This document shows positions 26,571 to 35,592 of a DNA stretch of 64,000 nucleotides, one piece after another. Positions within the stretch are counted from its first letter, which is position 1; each line of letters opens with the position of its first letter. The translations under genes and the position numbers were made by a program. The stretch lies in contig NZ_JAENJH010000006.1 in the NCBI RefSeq assembly GCF_016595675.1, forward strand, positions 62,001-126,000, in the 5' to 3' direction. The DNA is from Prauserella cavernicola (lineage in GTDB: Bacteria; Actinomycetota; Actinomycetes; Mycobacteriales; Pseudonocardiaceae). Under the pieces are notes generated by a model. The model ran no database searches, had not been told where the DNA came from, and worked only from the letters and a program-made list of their open reading frames with translations.

Positions 26571-26654
26571 CGGAGCCGCCCGAAATGTGAACGAAGACTT
26601 ACGTTTCGCGCCGAGGAACGGCGAATCCGGTGGGACCCGGCTAACGTCGGCGTC

Positions 26655-27716
26655 GTGCGAGTACTCGTGACAGGTGGAGCCGGCTTCATCGGCTCCCACA
26701 TCGCTGACCTGGTCGCCGAGTCCGGTTGCGAACCGGTGCTGCTCGACGGCCTCCTGCCCACCGCGCACGGTGGGTCGTCGCCGCCGGGCTACACCGCGCC
26801 GCACCGGTTCGTGCGCGGTGATCTCGCCGATCATGCGCTCCTGCGGGAGCTGCTGGGCGAGGTCGATGCGGTGTGCCACCAGTCCGCGATGGTGGGCCAC
26901 GGCGTGGACCAGAGCGACACGCCCGCGTACGTGCTGCACAACGACTTCGGCACGGCCGTGTTGCTCGCGGCGATGTACGAGACGGGCGTGAGCAAACTGG
27001 TGCTGGCGTCGTCGATGGTGGTGTACGGCGAGGGCCGGTATTCCTGCGAGGAACACGGTATCGTGCCGCCCTCGCCTCGCCGGAGATCCGATGTGGACTC
27101 CGGGGACTTCGAGCCGCGATGCCCGCGGTGCGCCGCGCCGTTGCGACCCCGGCTCGTGCCAGAGGACGCGCCGTTGACACCTCGCAGCACCTACGCCGCG
27201 ACCAAGCTGGCACAGGAGCATCTGGCGGCGGCATGGGCGCGCCAGACCGGTGGCAGCGTGTGGGCGCTGCGTTACCACAACGTCTACGGACCCCGGATGC
27301 CCCAGAACACGCCCTACGCGGGCGTCGCCTCGCTGTTCCGCTCCGCGCTGCGCGAGGGTGTGGCACCGACGGTGCTGGAGGACGGACGGCAGCGCCGCGA
27401 CTTCGTGCACGTTCGCGACGTGGCCAGGGCCAACCTGCTCGCGCTGCGGACCGAGGCGAGCCCGGGGGAGCTGACGCCGGTCAACGTCTGCTCGGGGGTG
27501 CCGCACACCGTGGGTGAACTCGCGACGACCCTCGCCTCGGCTTGTGGAGGACCGGCTCCCCGCGTTGTCGGTGGGGCGCGGCCCGCCGACGTCCGGCACG
27601 TCGTGGCCGATCCAGCCCGCGCGAGCGAGCTGCTCGGCTTCACCGCGACCGTCGGGTTCGAGGACGGGATCGCCGAGTTCGCCACGGCGAGCCTGCGCGA
27701 TCCGGTTCCGGGCTAG
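26655..27716 (+). CDS. NAD-dependent sugar epimerase/dehydratase
   Basis: 353 residues, GTG start. The Rossmann motif GGAGFIGSH (7-15) and active-site YAATK place it in the extended SDR family acting on nucleotide sugars; RYHNVYGPR and DFVHVRDVA are also typical. A mid-protein insertion carries CPRCAAPLRPR after an upstream Cys, resembling a zinc knuckle; some dTDP-L-rhamnose 4-epimerase-like proteins have such an insertion. It is divergent from the molybdoenzyme and near two glycosyltransferase-type genes, which suggests surface glycan synthesis. Confidence 0.9.
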   Translation: MRVLVTGGAGFIGSHIADLVAESGCEPVLLDGLLPTAHGGSSPPGYTAPHRFVRGDLADHALLRELLGEVDAVCHQSAMVGHGVDQSDTPAYVLHNDFGTAVLLAAMYETGVSKLVLASSMVVYGEGRYSCEEHGIVPPSPRRRSDVDSGDFEPRCPRCAAPLRPRLVPEDAPLTPRSTYAATKLAQEHLAAAWARQTGGSVWALRYHNVYGPRMPQNTPYAGVASLFRSALREGVAPTVLEDGRQRRDFVHVRDVARANLLALRTEASPGELTPVNVCSGVPHTVGELATTLASACGGPAPRVVGGARPADVRHVVADPARASELLGFTATVGFEDGIAEFATASLRDPVPG

Positions 27717-27870
27717 GGCGCGCCTGACGATTCCGCTGCAGGCTGCGCGGGGCCAGCGCGCCGGCTCGTCACGTTGTCGGCCAGCCCGAGTACGCCCAGT
27801 ACGAGGGCAGTCCTCCGCCTTGCGACCCGGCGCGCTGATCCCCGCTCGCTCGGCAGGGAATCGTCAGACA

Positions 27871-27885
27871 CGCCCTGACAGGGCG
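27871..27885 (-). terminator. Short palindrome at the end of the kinase operon
   Basis: CGCCCTG-A-CAGGGCG, five bases beyond the histidine kinase stop between convergent genes. It may serve as a terminator; there is no T-run. Confidence 0.4.
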
Positions 27886-27890
27886 CACGG

Positions 27891-28955
27891 TCACGTCGCG
27901 GCGAGGGGCAGTCGCACCTCGAAGCGGCAACCGATCCCGTGGTTTCGCACATCGATCTCGCCGCTGTGCGCCTCGACCAGTCCCTTGGCGATGGCCAGCC
28001 CGAGCCCCCCGCCCGCGACGTCGCGCAGCCGCGCCGGGGCCTCGACCTCGGGCGTGCGTGACTGGGAGCCGCGGAACGCCACGTCGAAGACCCGGTCGAT
28101 CTCGTCCTCGGGGATGCCGCCGCAGCCGTCCTCGACGGCGAGGAACGCGTCCCTGTCGTGCACACCGATTCGCACGGCGACCGTGCCGTCCGGAGGGGTG
28201 TGCCGGATGGCGTTCGACACGAGGTTCCGCACGATCCTGGCCAGCTCCGCGTCGCTGCCCGTGACGATGGGCCAGGCATCGGCGTTCGCCCGTACCGTGA
28301 CTCGTTTGCGTTCGGCCATCGGTGTCTGAGCCGCGAGCGCGTCACTCACGATCTCGCGCAGCGGTACCGCAGTGAGGGTGAGCCTCAGCGCTCCGGCGTT
28401 GATCCGGGACAGCTCGAACAGGTCGTCGACCATCAGTGACAGACGGGTGGCCTCGGTGTTGATCCGCTGTGCGTAGTCGGTGGTGTCGGCAGGTTCGACG
28501 ACGACGCCGTCGGCGAGCGCCTCGGCCATCGCCCGGATACCCGAGAGCGGGCTGCGCAGGTCGTGACTGATCCAGGCGACCAGTTCCCGCCGGGACGCCT
28601 CGGCGGCCCGTTCCCTCTCTCGCGCGTCGCGCTCCCACACACTGCGCCGCGCGATGCTCCTGCCCAGCACGATCACCGCGGGCACGGTGGTGATCGCGAC
28701 GAGGAGGCACACGAGCAGCATCGTCGTGAGCGTGGTGTTGAACATGAACCCGCTGACGCCGAGCACTCCGGCCAGAGTCGCGGCGAGCGGCACGACCACG
28801 AGCACCGTCAGCGCGCTCGACAGCGATCCCCGTCGCAGGCGGTACAGCAGCAGCCCGCTCAGGACGGTGATCGGCAACGTGAACAGCAGGGCCACCGGCA
28901 GGATGTGCCAGGCGTGCTCCAGCATGGCCCCGAGTGACTCGCTCGGCTCGATCAC
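27891..28955 (-). CDS. Sensor histidine kinase
   Basis: 354 residues from a GTG at 28955 that overlaps the response regulator stop (GTGA); a longer frame upstream is an artefact. Two or three N-terminal TMs ([65 protein letters not shown]) precede the phosphoacceptor box ([13 protein letters not shown]) and an HATPase domain ([51 protein letters not shown]). It has little extracytoplasmic sequence, so it probably senses within the membrane. It is the third gene of the GT-C/regulator/kinase operon. Confidence 0.95.
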   Translation of the reverse strand: MIEPSESLGAMLEHAWHILPVALLFTLPITVLSGLLLYRLRRGSLSSALTVLVVVPLAATLAGVLGVSGFMFNTTLTTMLLVCLLVAITTVPAVIVLGRSIARRSVWERDARERERAAEASRRELVAWISHDLRSPLSGIRAMAEALADGVVVEPADTTDYAQRINTEATRLSLMVDDLFELSRINAGALRLTLTAVPLREIVSDALAAQTPMAERKRVTVRANADAWPIVTGSDAELARIVRNLVSNAIRHTPPDGTVAVRIGVHDRDAFLAVEDGCGGIPEDEIDRVFDVAFRGSQSRTPEVEAPARLRDVAGGGLGLAIAKGLVEAHSGEIDVRNHGIGCRFEVRLPLAAT

Positions 28956-29668
28956 GACCGCGGCTCCGGGTTGTAGCGATAGCCCACGCCCCACACCGTC
29001 GTCACCTTGCCGGGACTGGCAGGGTCGAGCTCGATCTTCTCCCGCAGCCGTCGTACGTGGACCGTCACGGTGGACTGGTCGCCGAAGCTCCAGCCCCACA
29101 CCCTGTCCAGCAGGTCCACCCGGGAGAAAGCCTGCCCTGGGTGGGCGAGGAAGAACGCGAGCAGGTCGAACTCGCGCGCGGTCAGCGACAGCTCGACGCC
29201 GCGCAGCGTCGCCTTGCGCGCGCCGGTGTCCAGGCGGAGCTCGCCGTCGGAGAGCGCCGTGGTCATCGGCGCTTCGGCGGTCATCCTGGCGCGGCGCAGC
29301 ACCGAGGTGACGCGCAGGGCGAGCTCACGGGGGCTGAACGGCTTGGTGACGTAGTCGTCGGCACCGATCTCCAGCCCGGCGATCCGATCCTCTTCTTCCC
29401 CCAAGGCTGTCAGCAGCACCACCGGCACCTGGCCGGTCTGCCGCATCCTGCGGCACACCTCGAGGCCGTTGACGCCCGGCATCATCACGTCGAGTACCAC
29501 CAGGTCGGGCGGCCGTGCCGCGAAGCGGGCGAGAGCCTGCTCGCCGTCGCCCGCCTGCTCGACCGTGAATCCCGCCACCTCGAGGTAGCGCCGCACCACA
29601 TCCCGGACCGTCTCGTCGTCGTCGACCACGAGCACCAGGCCACCCGTCTCCGTCAACACGCTCCTCAC
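28952..29668 (-). CDS. OmpR-family response regulator
   Basis: 238 residues. Receiver domain with acidic pocket VVDDDE, phosphoacceptor Asp in VVLDVMMPG and Lys in YVTKPF, then an OmpR-type winged helix ([52 protein letters not shown]). The GTG at 29668 is taken as the start because it overlaps the upstream membrane gene stop (GTGA); a GTG at 29659 is possible. It forms a pair with the kinase at 27891. Repeats upstream of the operon (31067-31109) are candidate binding sites. Confidence 0.95.
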   Translation of the reverse strand: MRSVLTETGGLVLVVDDDETVRDVVRRYLEVAGFTVEQAGDGEQALARFAARPPDLVVLDVMMPGVNGLEVCRRMRQTGQVPVVLLTALGEEEDRIAGLEIGADDYVTKPFSPRELALRVTSVLRRARMTAEAPMTTALSDGELRLDTGARKATLRGVELSLTAREFDLLAFFLAHPGQAFSRVDLLDRVWGWSFGDQSTVTVHVRRLREKIELDPASPGKVTTVWGVGYRYNPEPRS

Positions 29669-31014
29669 CAGATCGTCAGGACCAGATGGTTCACCATCAG
29701 GGCCGTCGCCGCCTGCGCCGCGAGCCACCACCGGTGGGATCCGCGGGGCAACAGGGCGGTCGCGGGAAGCAACCACACCGTGAACGGTAACCAGATCCGC
29801 TCCACCTCGGCCTTGGAGAGTCCCGAAATATCCGCGGCCGCGATGGCGACCAGGGCGGCACCGGCGAGCGCGACGACCGGCTCCCAGCCCCGCAGCCTGC
29901 GCACACCGGCCACGACAGCGGGCCCGGCGGCGATCACGAGAGCTGCCAGGTTGCCCCACACCCAGTACGAGTACGGCCGGAGCGACGCGATGCCCTGGTA
30001 GTAGCGCTCGACCACGAGGTGGTAGCCGTCCAGCCACCAGAACCCGGCGAGGGTGACGATCGCGACCACGGCCAGCGCGCCCAGCACCGCGAACGCGAGC
30101 AGCGTGGCACTGCGCCACCACAGCACCACGGCGATAGCCAGCACGCCGAGCAGGACCAGGCCGTAGGACAGGTAGATTCCGAAACCGAGCAGGGCGCCGG
30201 AGGCCAGCGCCAGGGGTACCGCGACCCGCCGTCGCTGCTCGAACGCGCGCCCGGCGCACGCGAGCAGGGCGATACCACTCGCCGTCACCCCGGCGAACAT
30301 GCCGTCGGCCGACACCCCCATCCACACCGCACCGGGGAACAGGACCACGAACGGCAGGCACGCGCGAGCCGCGTCGGCGCGGCCGAGCGCGGCCAGTGTC
30401 ACCGGGATGGCCACGGTGACGAGCGTGCCCACCAGGACGGTGACCACGGCCGCCCACGCGCCACCGGACAGGCCGAGCCGGTCGAGCCAGACGTAGAACA
30501 GTGTCGCGCCCGGTGGGTGGCCTGAGACGTGCGTCGTCCACTGGCCGGGCTGCCCCTCCAGGATCCGGTCGGAGAAGTGGGCCAGCATCGCCGGGATGTC
30601 GGTGATACCGGGAACCTCGTGCAGGTACTCGTGCGGAGTCGAGAGGCGGGTGGCGAAGCCCCGGTGCCAGCCGTCGATCATGGCCAGTGCGAACGTCCAG
30701 CACAGAGCGCCGACGTAGCCGACGGCGAGCAGCCTGCCCCAGCTCAGCCGTTGGGCCAGCGGCGGACCCCAGAACACCACGCACCCGGCGATGAGCACGG
30801 CCGCCAGCGAGCCGGGTCCGTAGTGAGCCACCCAGCCGCCGTAGAGCGGCGCCGCCTTCGCCCACAGCACGACGTCCGAACCAGGCCGGTTGAAGTGAGC
30901 GCCGACCACGACGGCGGCCACGACCAGGAGCAACGCGAGTCCGACGGCGAGCAGATCGCCCCTGGTCTTGAGGGTGCTGCGAGCAGGGGTCTGTGCGGTG
31001 GGGATCTCGGCCAC
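29665..31014 (-). CDS. GT-C-like polytopic membrane protein (putative glycosyltransferase)
   Basis: 449 residues and about 12 hydrophobic spans. A large first extracytoplasmic loop includes HYGPGS and WTTHVSGHPPGATLF; His/Pro/Gly loop motifs of this type occur in polyprenyl-phosphate-sugar-dependent GT-C proteins. Spacing of the TM spans and the later loop SLRPYSYWVWGN fit that fold. It would add a sugar to a lipid or protein outside the membrane. It is the first gene of an operon with the response regulator and histidine kinase (4-base overlaps), and is divergent from a family-2 glycosyltransferase that could make its lipid-linked donor. Confidence 0.75.
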   Translation of the reverse strand: MAEIPTAQTPARSTLKTRGDLLAVGLALLLVVAAVVVGAHFNRPGSDVVLWAKAAPLYGGWVAHYGPGSLAAVLIAGCVVFWGPPLAQRLSWGRLLAVGYVGALCWTFALAMIDGWHRGFATRLSTPHEYLHEVPGITDIPAMLAHFSDRILEGQPGQWTTHVSGHPPGATLFYVWLDRLGLSGGAWAAVVTVLVGTLVTVAIPVTLAALGRADAARACLPFVVLFPGAVWMGVSADGMFAGVTASGIALLACAGRAFEQRRRVAVPLALASGALLGFGIYLSYGLVLLGVLAIAVVLWWRSATLLAFAVLGALAVVAIVTLAGFWWLDGYHLVVERYYQGIASLRPYSYWVWGNLAALVIAAGPAVVAGVRRLRGWEPVVALAGAALVAIAAADISGLSKAEVERIWLPFTVWLLPATALLPRGSHRWWLAAQAATALMVNHLVLTIW

Positions 31015-31066
31015 CGTCGCACGATAACCCGCGGAGACCGGCGACAGCGGGCGCGGAGACGATTCG

Positions 31067-31109
31067 TCAGAGATCGGTAAGATTCTTCTGGTCGTCAGAA
31101 TTTCGTAAG
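31067..31109. promoter_or_regulatory. Direct repeats, candidate response-regulator binding sites
   Basis: TCAGA-N5-GTAAG occurs at 31067-31081 and again at 31095-31109, 28 bases apart on the same strand. They lie in the divergent promoter of the GT-C/regulator/kinase operon and the GT2 operon. Paired direct repeats are the usual target of OmpR-type regulators. Confidence 0.5.
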
Positions 31110-31155
31110 CAGCAGCGTGGTTTCACACTGTCCATCATGGACTTAATCTGTCCGG

Positions 31156-31818
31156 GTGAGGACAGATCTGGTCGATGTCATTCTGCCGTGTCTCGACGAG
31201 GCTGCGGCCCTGCCGAACGTGCTGAGAGGGTTACCGCCCGGCTTTCGGGCGATCGTGGTGGACAACGGTTCCACCGACGGCTCGCCCGAGGTGGCTGCGA
31301 AGCTCGGCGCCACGGTGCTGCACGAGTCCCGCCGCGGCTACGGCGCCGCGGTCCACACCGGTCTGGAGGCGGCCGGTTCCGAGGTCGTCTGCGTCCTCGA
31401 CGCGGACGGGTCCCTCGATCCCGGCGAGCTGTCCCGGCTGGTCGAACCGGTCAGCGCGGGGGAGGCCGACCTGGTCGCCGGTAGACGTGTGCCCACCACC
31501 CGGAGCGCCTGGCCGTGGCACGCCAGGGCTGCCAATGCGGGCCTCTCCGCGCTGCTGCGCATGCGCGGGCTCGCCGTGCACGACATCGCGCCGATCCGCG
31601 CCAGCCGCCGCGTCGCGCTGCTGGAACTGGGGGTCGCCGACCGTGGCTTCGGCTATCCCCTCGAGTTGCTCGTCCGGGCACGCCGCGCGGGCTGGCGGGT
31701 GCGGGAGCTCGACGTGGCCTACGGGCCCCGAGCGGACGGCACCGTATCCAAAGTCTCGGGCTCGGCGCGCGGCACCCTTCGCGCGGCGAGGGACATGGCC
31801 AGGGTGTGGCGCGTATGA
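31156..31818 (+). CDS. Family-2 glycosyltransferase
   Basis: 220 residues, GTG start. The N-terminus VDVILPCLDEAAALP, IVVDNGSTDGSPE and the metal-binding VLDADGS are GT2 features; GFGYPLELLVRARRAGWRV resembles dolichyl/polyprenyl-phosphate mannose or glucose synthases. It has no TM, so it is a soluble catalytic domain that may charge a lipid carrier. It overlaps the next gene by four bases (ATGA) and shares a promoter region with the GT-C operon. Confidence 0.93.
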   Translation: MRTDLVDVILPCLDEAAALPNVLRGLPPGFRAIVVDNGSTDGSPEVAAKLGATVLHESRRGYGAAVHTGLEAAGSEVVCVLDADGSLDPGELSRLVEPVSAGEADLVAGRRVPTTRSAWPWHARAANAGLSALLRMRGLAVHDIAPIRASRRVALLELGVADRGFGYPLELLVRARRAGWRVRELDVAYGPRADGTVSKVSGSARGTLRAARDMARVWRV

Positions 31819-32492
31819 GCGGCTATGTGGTGCTCGTCGTGGCCAAGGCCCCGGTTCCGGGACTGGCGAAGACCCGGCTGTGCCCGCCCGCCACCCCGGA
31901 ACAGGCCGCCGAGCTCGCCGCGGCTTCGCTGCTCGACACCCTCGACGCCGTGCGGGCGACACCCGGCGTGGTCCCGGTCGTCGCGCTCACCGGCGACCTC
32001 ACCGCGGCCGCGCGACGTGACGAGTTGCAGGCGTCCCTTGCCCACTGCACCGTGATCGCACAGCGTGGCGACGGTTTCTCAGAGCGCCTCGCCCTCGCGC
32101 ACGCCGACACGGCCGAGATGCTGCCGGAGCGCCCGGTGGTGCAGATCGGCATGGACACGCCGCAGGTGACGCCGTCGCTGCTGGACTCGGTCGCCGACGG
32201 GCTCGCGCGAGACGACGCGGTGCTCGGCCCCGCCGAGGACGGCGGCTGGTGGGCGCTGGCGCTGCACGATCCGCGGCAAGCCGCGGTACTCGCGGACGTG
32301 CCCATGTCGCGGCCCGACACCGGATCCCTGACCAGAGCGGCGTTGCAGGCCGCGGGTCTGCGCACCGGGCCGGCCACCGCGCTGCGCGACGTGGACACGA
32401 TCGACGATGTCGACGCCGTGGTGAACGCGGTGCCGGGAAGCCGGTTCGCGGCCGCGGCCCGGTCGCTGTTCGAGTCGGCAGGGCAGCGGTGA
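31815..32492 (+). CDS. DUF2064/TIGR04282-type nucleotidyl/glycosyltransferase-like protein
   Basis: 225 residues. Seen: VVVAKAPVPGLAKTRLCPP near the N-terminus, as in nucleotidyltransferases, then VVQIGMDTPQVTPSLLDSV, LGPAEDGGWWALAL and LRDVDTIDDVDAV. The family (DUF2064, annotated TIGR04282) is fused or linked to GT2 enzymes in other bacteria and may make an activated sugar. The start overlaps the GT2 stop, and the stop overlaps the methyltransferase GTG. Confidence 0.9.
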   Translation: MSGYVVLVVAKAPVPGLAKTRLCPPATPEQAAELAAASLLDTLDAVRATPGVVPVVALTGDLTAAARRDELQASLAHCTVIAQRGDGFSERLALAHADTAEMLPERPVVQIGMDTPQVTPSLLDSVADGLARDDAVLGPAEDGGWWALALHDPRQAAVLADVPMSRPDTGSLTRAALQAAGLRTGPATALRDVDTIDDVDAVVNAVPGSRFAAAARSLFESAGQR

Positions 32493-33103
32493 GCGGGCAG
32501 TTCGACACCGGTCTGCTCGGCAACAGGTGCTGGCTGGAGCTCGCCGACGGTCAACGGCTGGAACTGCCGGTGCAGCGCTGGCGGCTTCCACCGGGTGCGG
32601 GGGACGGGCTGTTGCTCGAGCGCTGCATGGGCCCGACGCTCGACGTCGGCTGCGGTCCGGGACGGCTGGCGGCCGCGCTCGTCGCCCGCGGTGTCGCGAC
32701 GCTCGGCATCGACAGTTCCCCGGTCGCCGTCCGGCTGGCGACGGAGCGGGGTGCCGTGGCGTTGCGGCGGGACGTGTTCGACCCCGTGCCGGGGGAGGGG
32801 CGCTGGCGGCACGTGCTGCTCGCCGACGGCAACATCGGTATCGGTGGCGATCCGGTGCGGCTGCTGCGCCGGGCTCGGCGCCTGCTGCAAACCGGTGGAA
32901 GCGTGCTCGTCGAACTGGAGCCGCCCGGTCGTGGCCTGCGCAGGGAACGGGTCCGCGTCAGCGGGACCTCGGCGACCGGGTCGTGGTTCGGCTGGGCGTG
33001 GCTGGGAATGGACGCCCTCGGTGCGTCGGCGGAGGAGGCGGGCTTCACGGTGCACTGGTCGGGCGCACACGGCCAACGGTGGTTCGCCGAGCTGCGTGGC
33101 TGA
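32489..33103 (+). CDS. Class I SAM-dependent methyltransferase
   Basis: 204 residues from GTG 32489, overlapping the preceding stop (GTGA). The SAM-binding motif LDVGCGPGRLAAAL, then GIDSSPVAVRLA, LRRDVFDPVPG and VLLADGNIGIGGDP are typical. It is the last gene of the GT2-DUF2064 operon and so probably modifies the product of that pathway. A terminator follows at 33201. Confidence 0.92.
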   Translation: MSGQFDTGLLGNRCWLELADGQRLELPVQRWRLPPGAGDGLLLERCMGPTLDVGCGPGRLAAALVARGVATLGIDSSPVAVRLATERGAVALRRDVFDPVPGEGRWRHVLLADGNIGIGGDPVRLLRRARRLLQTGGSVLVELEPPGRGLRRERVRVSGTSATGSWFGWAWLGMDALGASAEEAGFTVHWSGAHGQRWFAELRG

Positions 33104-33200
33104 GGGCGGACCGTTCCGAAGGCGTTGCGCAGGCGCGGCTGGGCGTCGAGGTCGCTGACCGGGTTGCCGGCCACTCGTCGCGCTGCTCATCGCTTCCCGC

Positions 33201-33230
33201 GCCCGGCGCGCACCCTTCGACGCGCCGGGC
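33201..33230 (+). terminator. Hairpin terminator
   Basis: GCCCGGCGCG/CGCGCCGGGC stem, 10-base loop, between the convergent methyltransferase and MFS genes; it may serve both strands. Confidence 0.65.
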
Positions 33231-33321
33231 TCTCCGCCGGCCTGTTCATTTCCCGCGTGATCGCGTTCACGCTACGCGGCAGATCATCCAGTGACAGTCC
33301 AATTTGGAGTTCTGACAGCGG

Positions 33322-34572
33322 TCACGCCACACCATCGGTGTCCGCACGCTGCGCCGATGCCAGGATCGCCGGGGTCTTCCGTCGGCTCTGCCGCGCAATG
33401 ACGATGGCGAGGACGAGAGCCCCGCCGGCGAGGGCGGCCCCTGCGAGGTTGGGGCTCGCGGCGCCGAGGCCTGCGGAGATCACGAAACCGCCCAGTCCTG
33501 CGCCGATCGCGTTTCCGAGGTTGAACATCCCGATGTTCATCGAGGCGGCGAGGTTCGGGGCTCCCGCTTGTTCCGCGCGTTCCATGACGAGCCGCTGGAT
33601 GGGCGACACGGTGGAGAAGCCCGAGGCGGCCATCAGGAAGACGGCGATCAGGGTGACGGTCACGCTGCTCGCTGCGAGCCAGAACACGAGCAGTGTTGCC
33701 GTCAGCACCGCGAGGCTGCCCACCAGCAGACGCATGAGATCGAGGTCGGCGAGTCGCCCCCCGACGATGTTCCCGATGAACAGACCGAGCCCGAAGACGG
33801 CCATGTAGAGGGTGATCCAGCTCTCGGAGGTGCCGGTGACGTCGAGGGTGATCGGGGCTATATAGGTGATCGAGGTGAAGAATCCGGCTGGGCCGAGAAT
33901 GGTGACGAGCATGGCGAGCAGCAGTTGCGGGTTCCTGAAGGCACGAGCCTCGGTGGCGAGGCTGAACGCCTGGCCGGTGCTGCTTCGGGGAATATAGGCC
34001 AGGATCCCGATCAGAGTGAGGATCCCGATGGCCGAGATACCCAGGAACGAGACCCGCCACGACCATTCGCCCGACACCCAGGTCGCGACCGGAGTCCCGA
34101 CCAGTGTGGCCAGCGTCACGCCGCTGAACATGAACGCGATCGCGCGGGTCTTGCGGTGCTCCGGCACCACCCGCGAGGCCATGATCGACCCGACGCCGAG
34201 AAAAGCCCCGTGCGCCAGAGAAGTCACGACCCGTCCGCTCAGCGTCAGGCCGAACGAGGAGCCCAGCGCGGTGAGGAGGTTGCCGGCGACAAAAAGGACC
34301 ATGAGCGCGAGCAGGAACCGCTTGGTCTCGAATCGTCGGCCGGCGAGGATGAGCAGGGGAGCGCCGATGAAAACGCCGAAGGCGTACAGGGTCGCCGCCC
34401 ACCCGGCGGCGGTGAAGGAGATCTGGAACTCGTCGGCGATTCCAGTGAGGAGCCCGGAGACGGCGAACTCGGTGGTGCCGATGCCAAAAGCGCCGGCGGC
34501 CAAGGTGAGCAGCACGAGGATCGGCCGATTCGAAGTGGCGACCGAATCAGGCTGCGGACGTGAAGACGACAT
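33322..34572 (-). CDS. MFS transporter, DHA1/AraJ type
   Basis: 416 residues and about 12 TMs. Seen: FGIGTTEFAVSGLLTGIADEF in TM1, GRVVTSLAHGAFLGVGSIMA, and the RRFETKRFL loop after TM2. DHA1 exporters of this AraJ/YdhP type expel sugars or drugs. It is divergent from the XRE regulator at 34690 and probably under its control. Confidence 0.93.
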   Translation of the reverse strand: MSSSRPQPDSVATSNRPILVLLTLAAGAFGIGTTEFAVSGLLTGIADEFQISFTAAGWAATLYAFGVFIGAPLLILAGRRFETKRFLLALMVLFVAGNLLTALGSSFGLTLSGRVVTSLAHGAFLGVGSIMASRVVPEHRKTRAIAFMFSGVTLATLVGTPVATWVSGEWSWRVSFLGISAIGILTLIGILAYIPRSSTGQAFSLATEARAFRNPQLLLAMLVTILGPAGFFTSITYIAPITLDVTGTSESWITLYMAVFGLGLFIGNIVGGRLADLDLMRLLVGSLAVLTATLLVFWLAASSVTVTLIAVFLMAASGFSTVSPIQRLVMERAEQAGAPNLAASMNIGMFNLGNAIGAGLGGFVISAGLGAASPNLAGAALAGGALVLAIVIARQSRRKTPAILASAQRADTDGVA

Positions 34573-34657
34573 ATCCGCACAGTCCTCGGTTCCGGGCAGC
34601 CGAGCCAGACACCTGATCGTCGTGCGAATGCGATTCCTACCACCGACAGGGTCAGGC

Positions 34658-34674
34658 TCGATCGCCGCGATCGA
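34658..34674. promoter_or_regulatory. Candidate XRE operator
   Basis: TCGATCGC-C-GCGATCGA, perfect eight-base arms around one base, 15 bases before the XRE start and in the promoter shared with the MFS gene. Confidence 0.5.
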
Positions 34675-34689
34675 CCTATCCTCGAGAGC

Positions 34690-35592
34690 ATGAGGGATTC
34701 GGGAAGCCTGGGAGCTTTCCTACGGTCGCGTCGTTCGGCGCTGGACCCCGGCTCCGCGGGTATTGAGAGTTGGGGGAAGCGCCGACGGGTCCCGGGGTTG
34801 CGCCGCGAGGAGGTCGCCCAGCTCGCCGGGGTCAGCGTCGCGTACTACGTCCGCCTGGAACAGGGCGCGGCCCAGAACGCCTCGCGCGAGGTGCTCCTGG
34901 CACTGGCGCGGGCGCTGCAGTTGACCGACATCGAGACCGAGCACCTCCTCGACCTCGCCCAGCCCAGGTCCGTGCGGCCGACGCCACGCGCACGTCCAGA
35001 GCGACCCCATCCCCGTGCCCTGGCAATGCTCGATGCCATGTCGGCGCACCCGGCCGTGCTCCTCGGACGGCGAAACGACGTCCTGGGGTGGACGGCTCTG
35101 GGGCATGCGCTCCTCGCTTCGCACGTGCCGTTCGCAAGCCCCACCAGCCCCGGTACCCGTCCCTCGTTGCCGCGTCTGCTGTTCCTCGACCCTCAGGTGC
35201 GGGAGCTCTATCCCGATTGGCAGGGCGAAGCCCGCACCTACATCGCTTATCTGCGTTTCGTGAGCGGAAAGTATCCGGACGATGCGCGCCTCGCCGAGCT
35301 CGTCGGCGAGTTGTCCATGAAGGACGCCGATTTCGCGGCGATGTGGGCGAGTGGGCGGGTCGGGGAATGCACGTCCGGCACGAAACGCCTTCGACACCCC
35401 CTCGTCGGTGAGTTGAGCGTCGATTTCCAGCTCTGGCTCCAGGCTGACAGTCCCGACCATCGGCTCGAGGTCTACACCCCCGCCGACGCACCGTCCGCTG
35501 ACGCGCTCACCCTCCTCGCCGCAGTCTCCGGCGCTGAGGACCGCGTTCGGACGGTCCACCACCACCCGACGACGAGGGGGAGTGGCCAGTGA
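34690..35592 (+). CDS. XRE-family regulator with MmyB-like ligand domain
   Basis: 300 residues. HTH RRVPGLRREEVAQLAGVSVAYYVRLEQG, then the MmyB domain (RLLFLDPQVRELYPDWQGEARTYIAYL, GKYPDDARLAELVGELS, KRLRHPLVGELSVDFQLWLQ). It is divergent from the MFS exporter. Its stop overlaps the GTG start of the zinc-type dehydrogenase, so regulator and enzyme are translationally coupled. Confidence 0.94.
   Translation: MRDSGSLGAFLRSRRSALDPGSAGIESWGKRRRVPGLRREEVAQLAGVSVAYYVRLEQGAAQNASREVLLALARALQLTDIETEHLLDLAQPRSVRPTPRARPERPHPRALAMLDAMSAHPAVLLGRRNDVLGWTALGHALLASHVPFASPTSPGTRPSLPRLLFLDPQVRELYPDWQGEARTYIAYLRFVSGKYPDDARLAELVGELSMKDADFAAMWASGRVGECTSGTKRLRHPLVGELSVDFQLWLQADSPDHRLEVYTPADAPSADALTLLAAVSGAEDRVRTVHHHPTTRGSGQ

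Noticed and set aside
24942-27599. 885-codon minus-strand frame
   Set aside because: Only its last 143 codons (24942-25373) read as a protein; the rest lies antisense to the epimerase or in the wrong frame over the molybdoenzyme.
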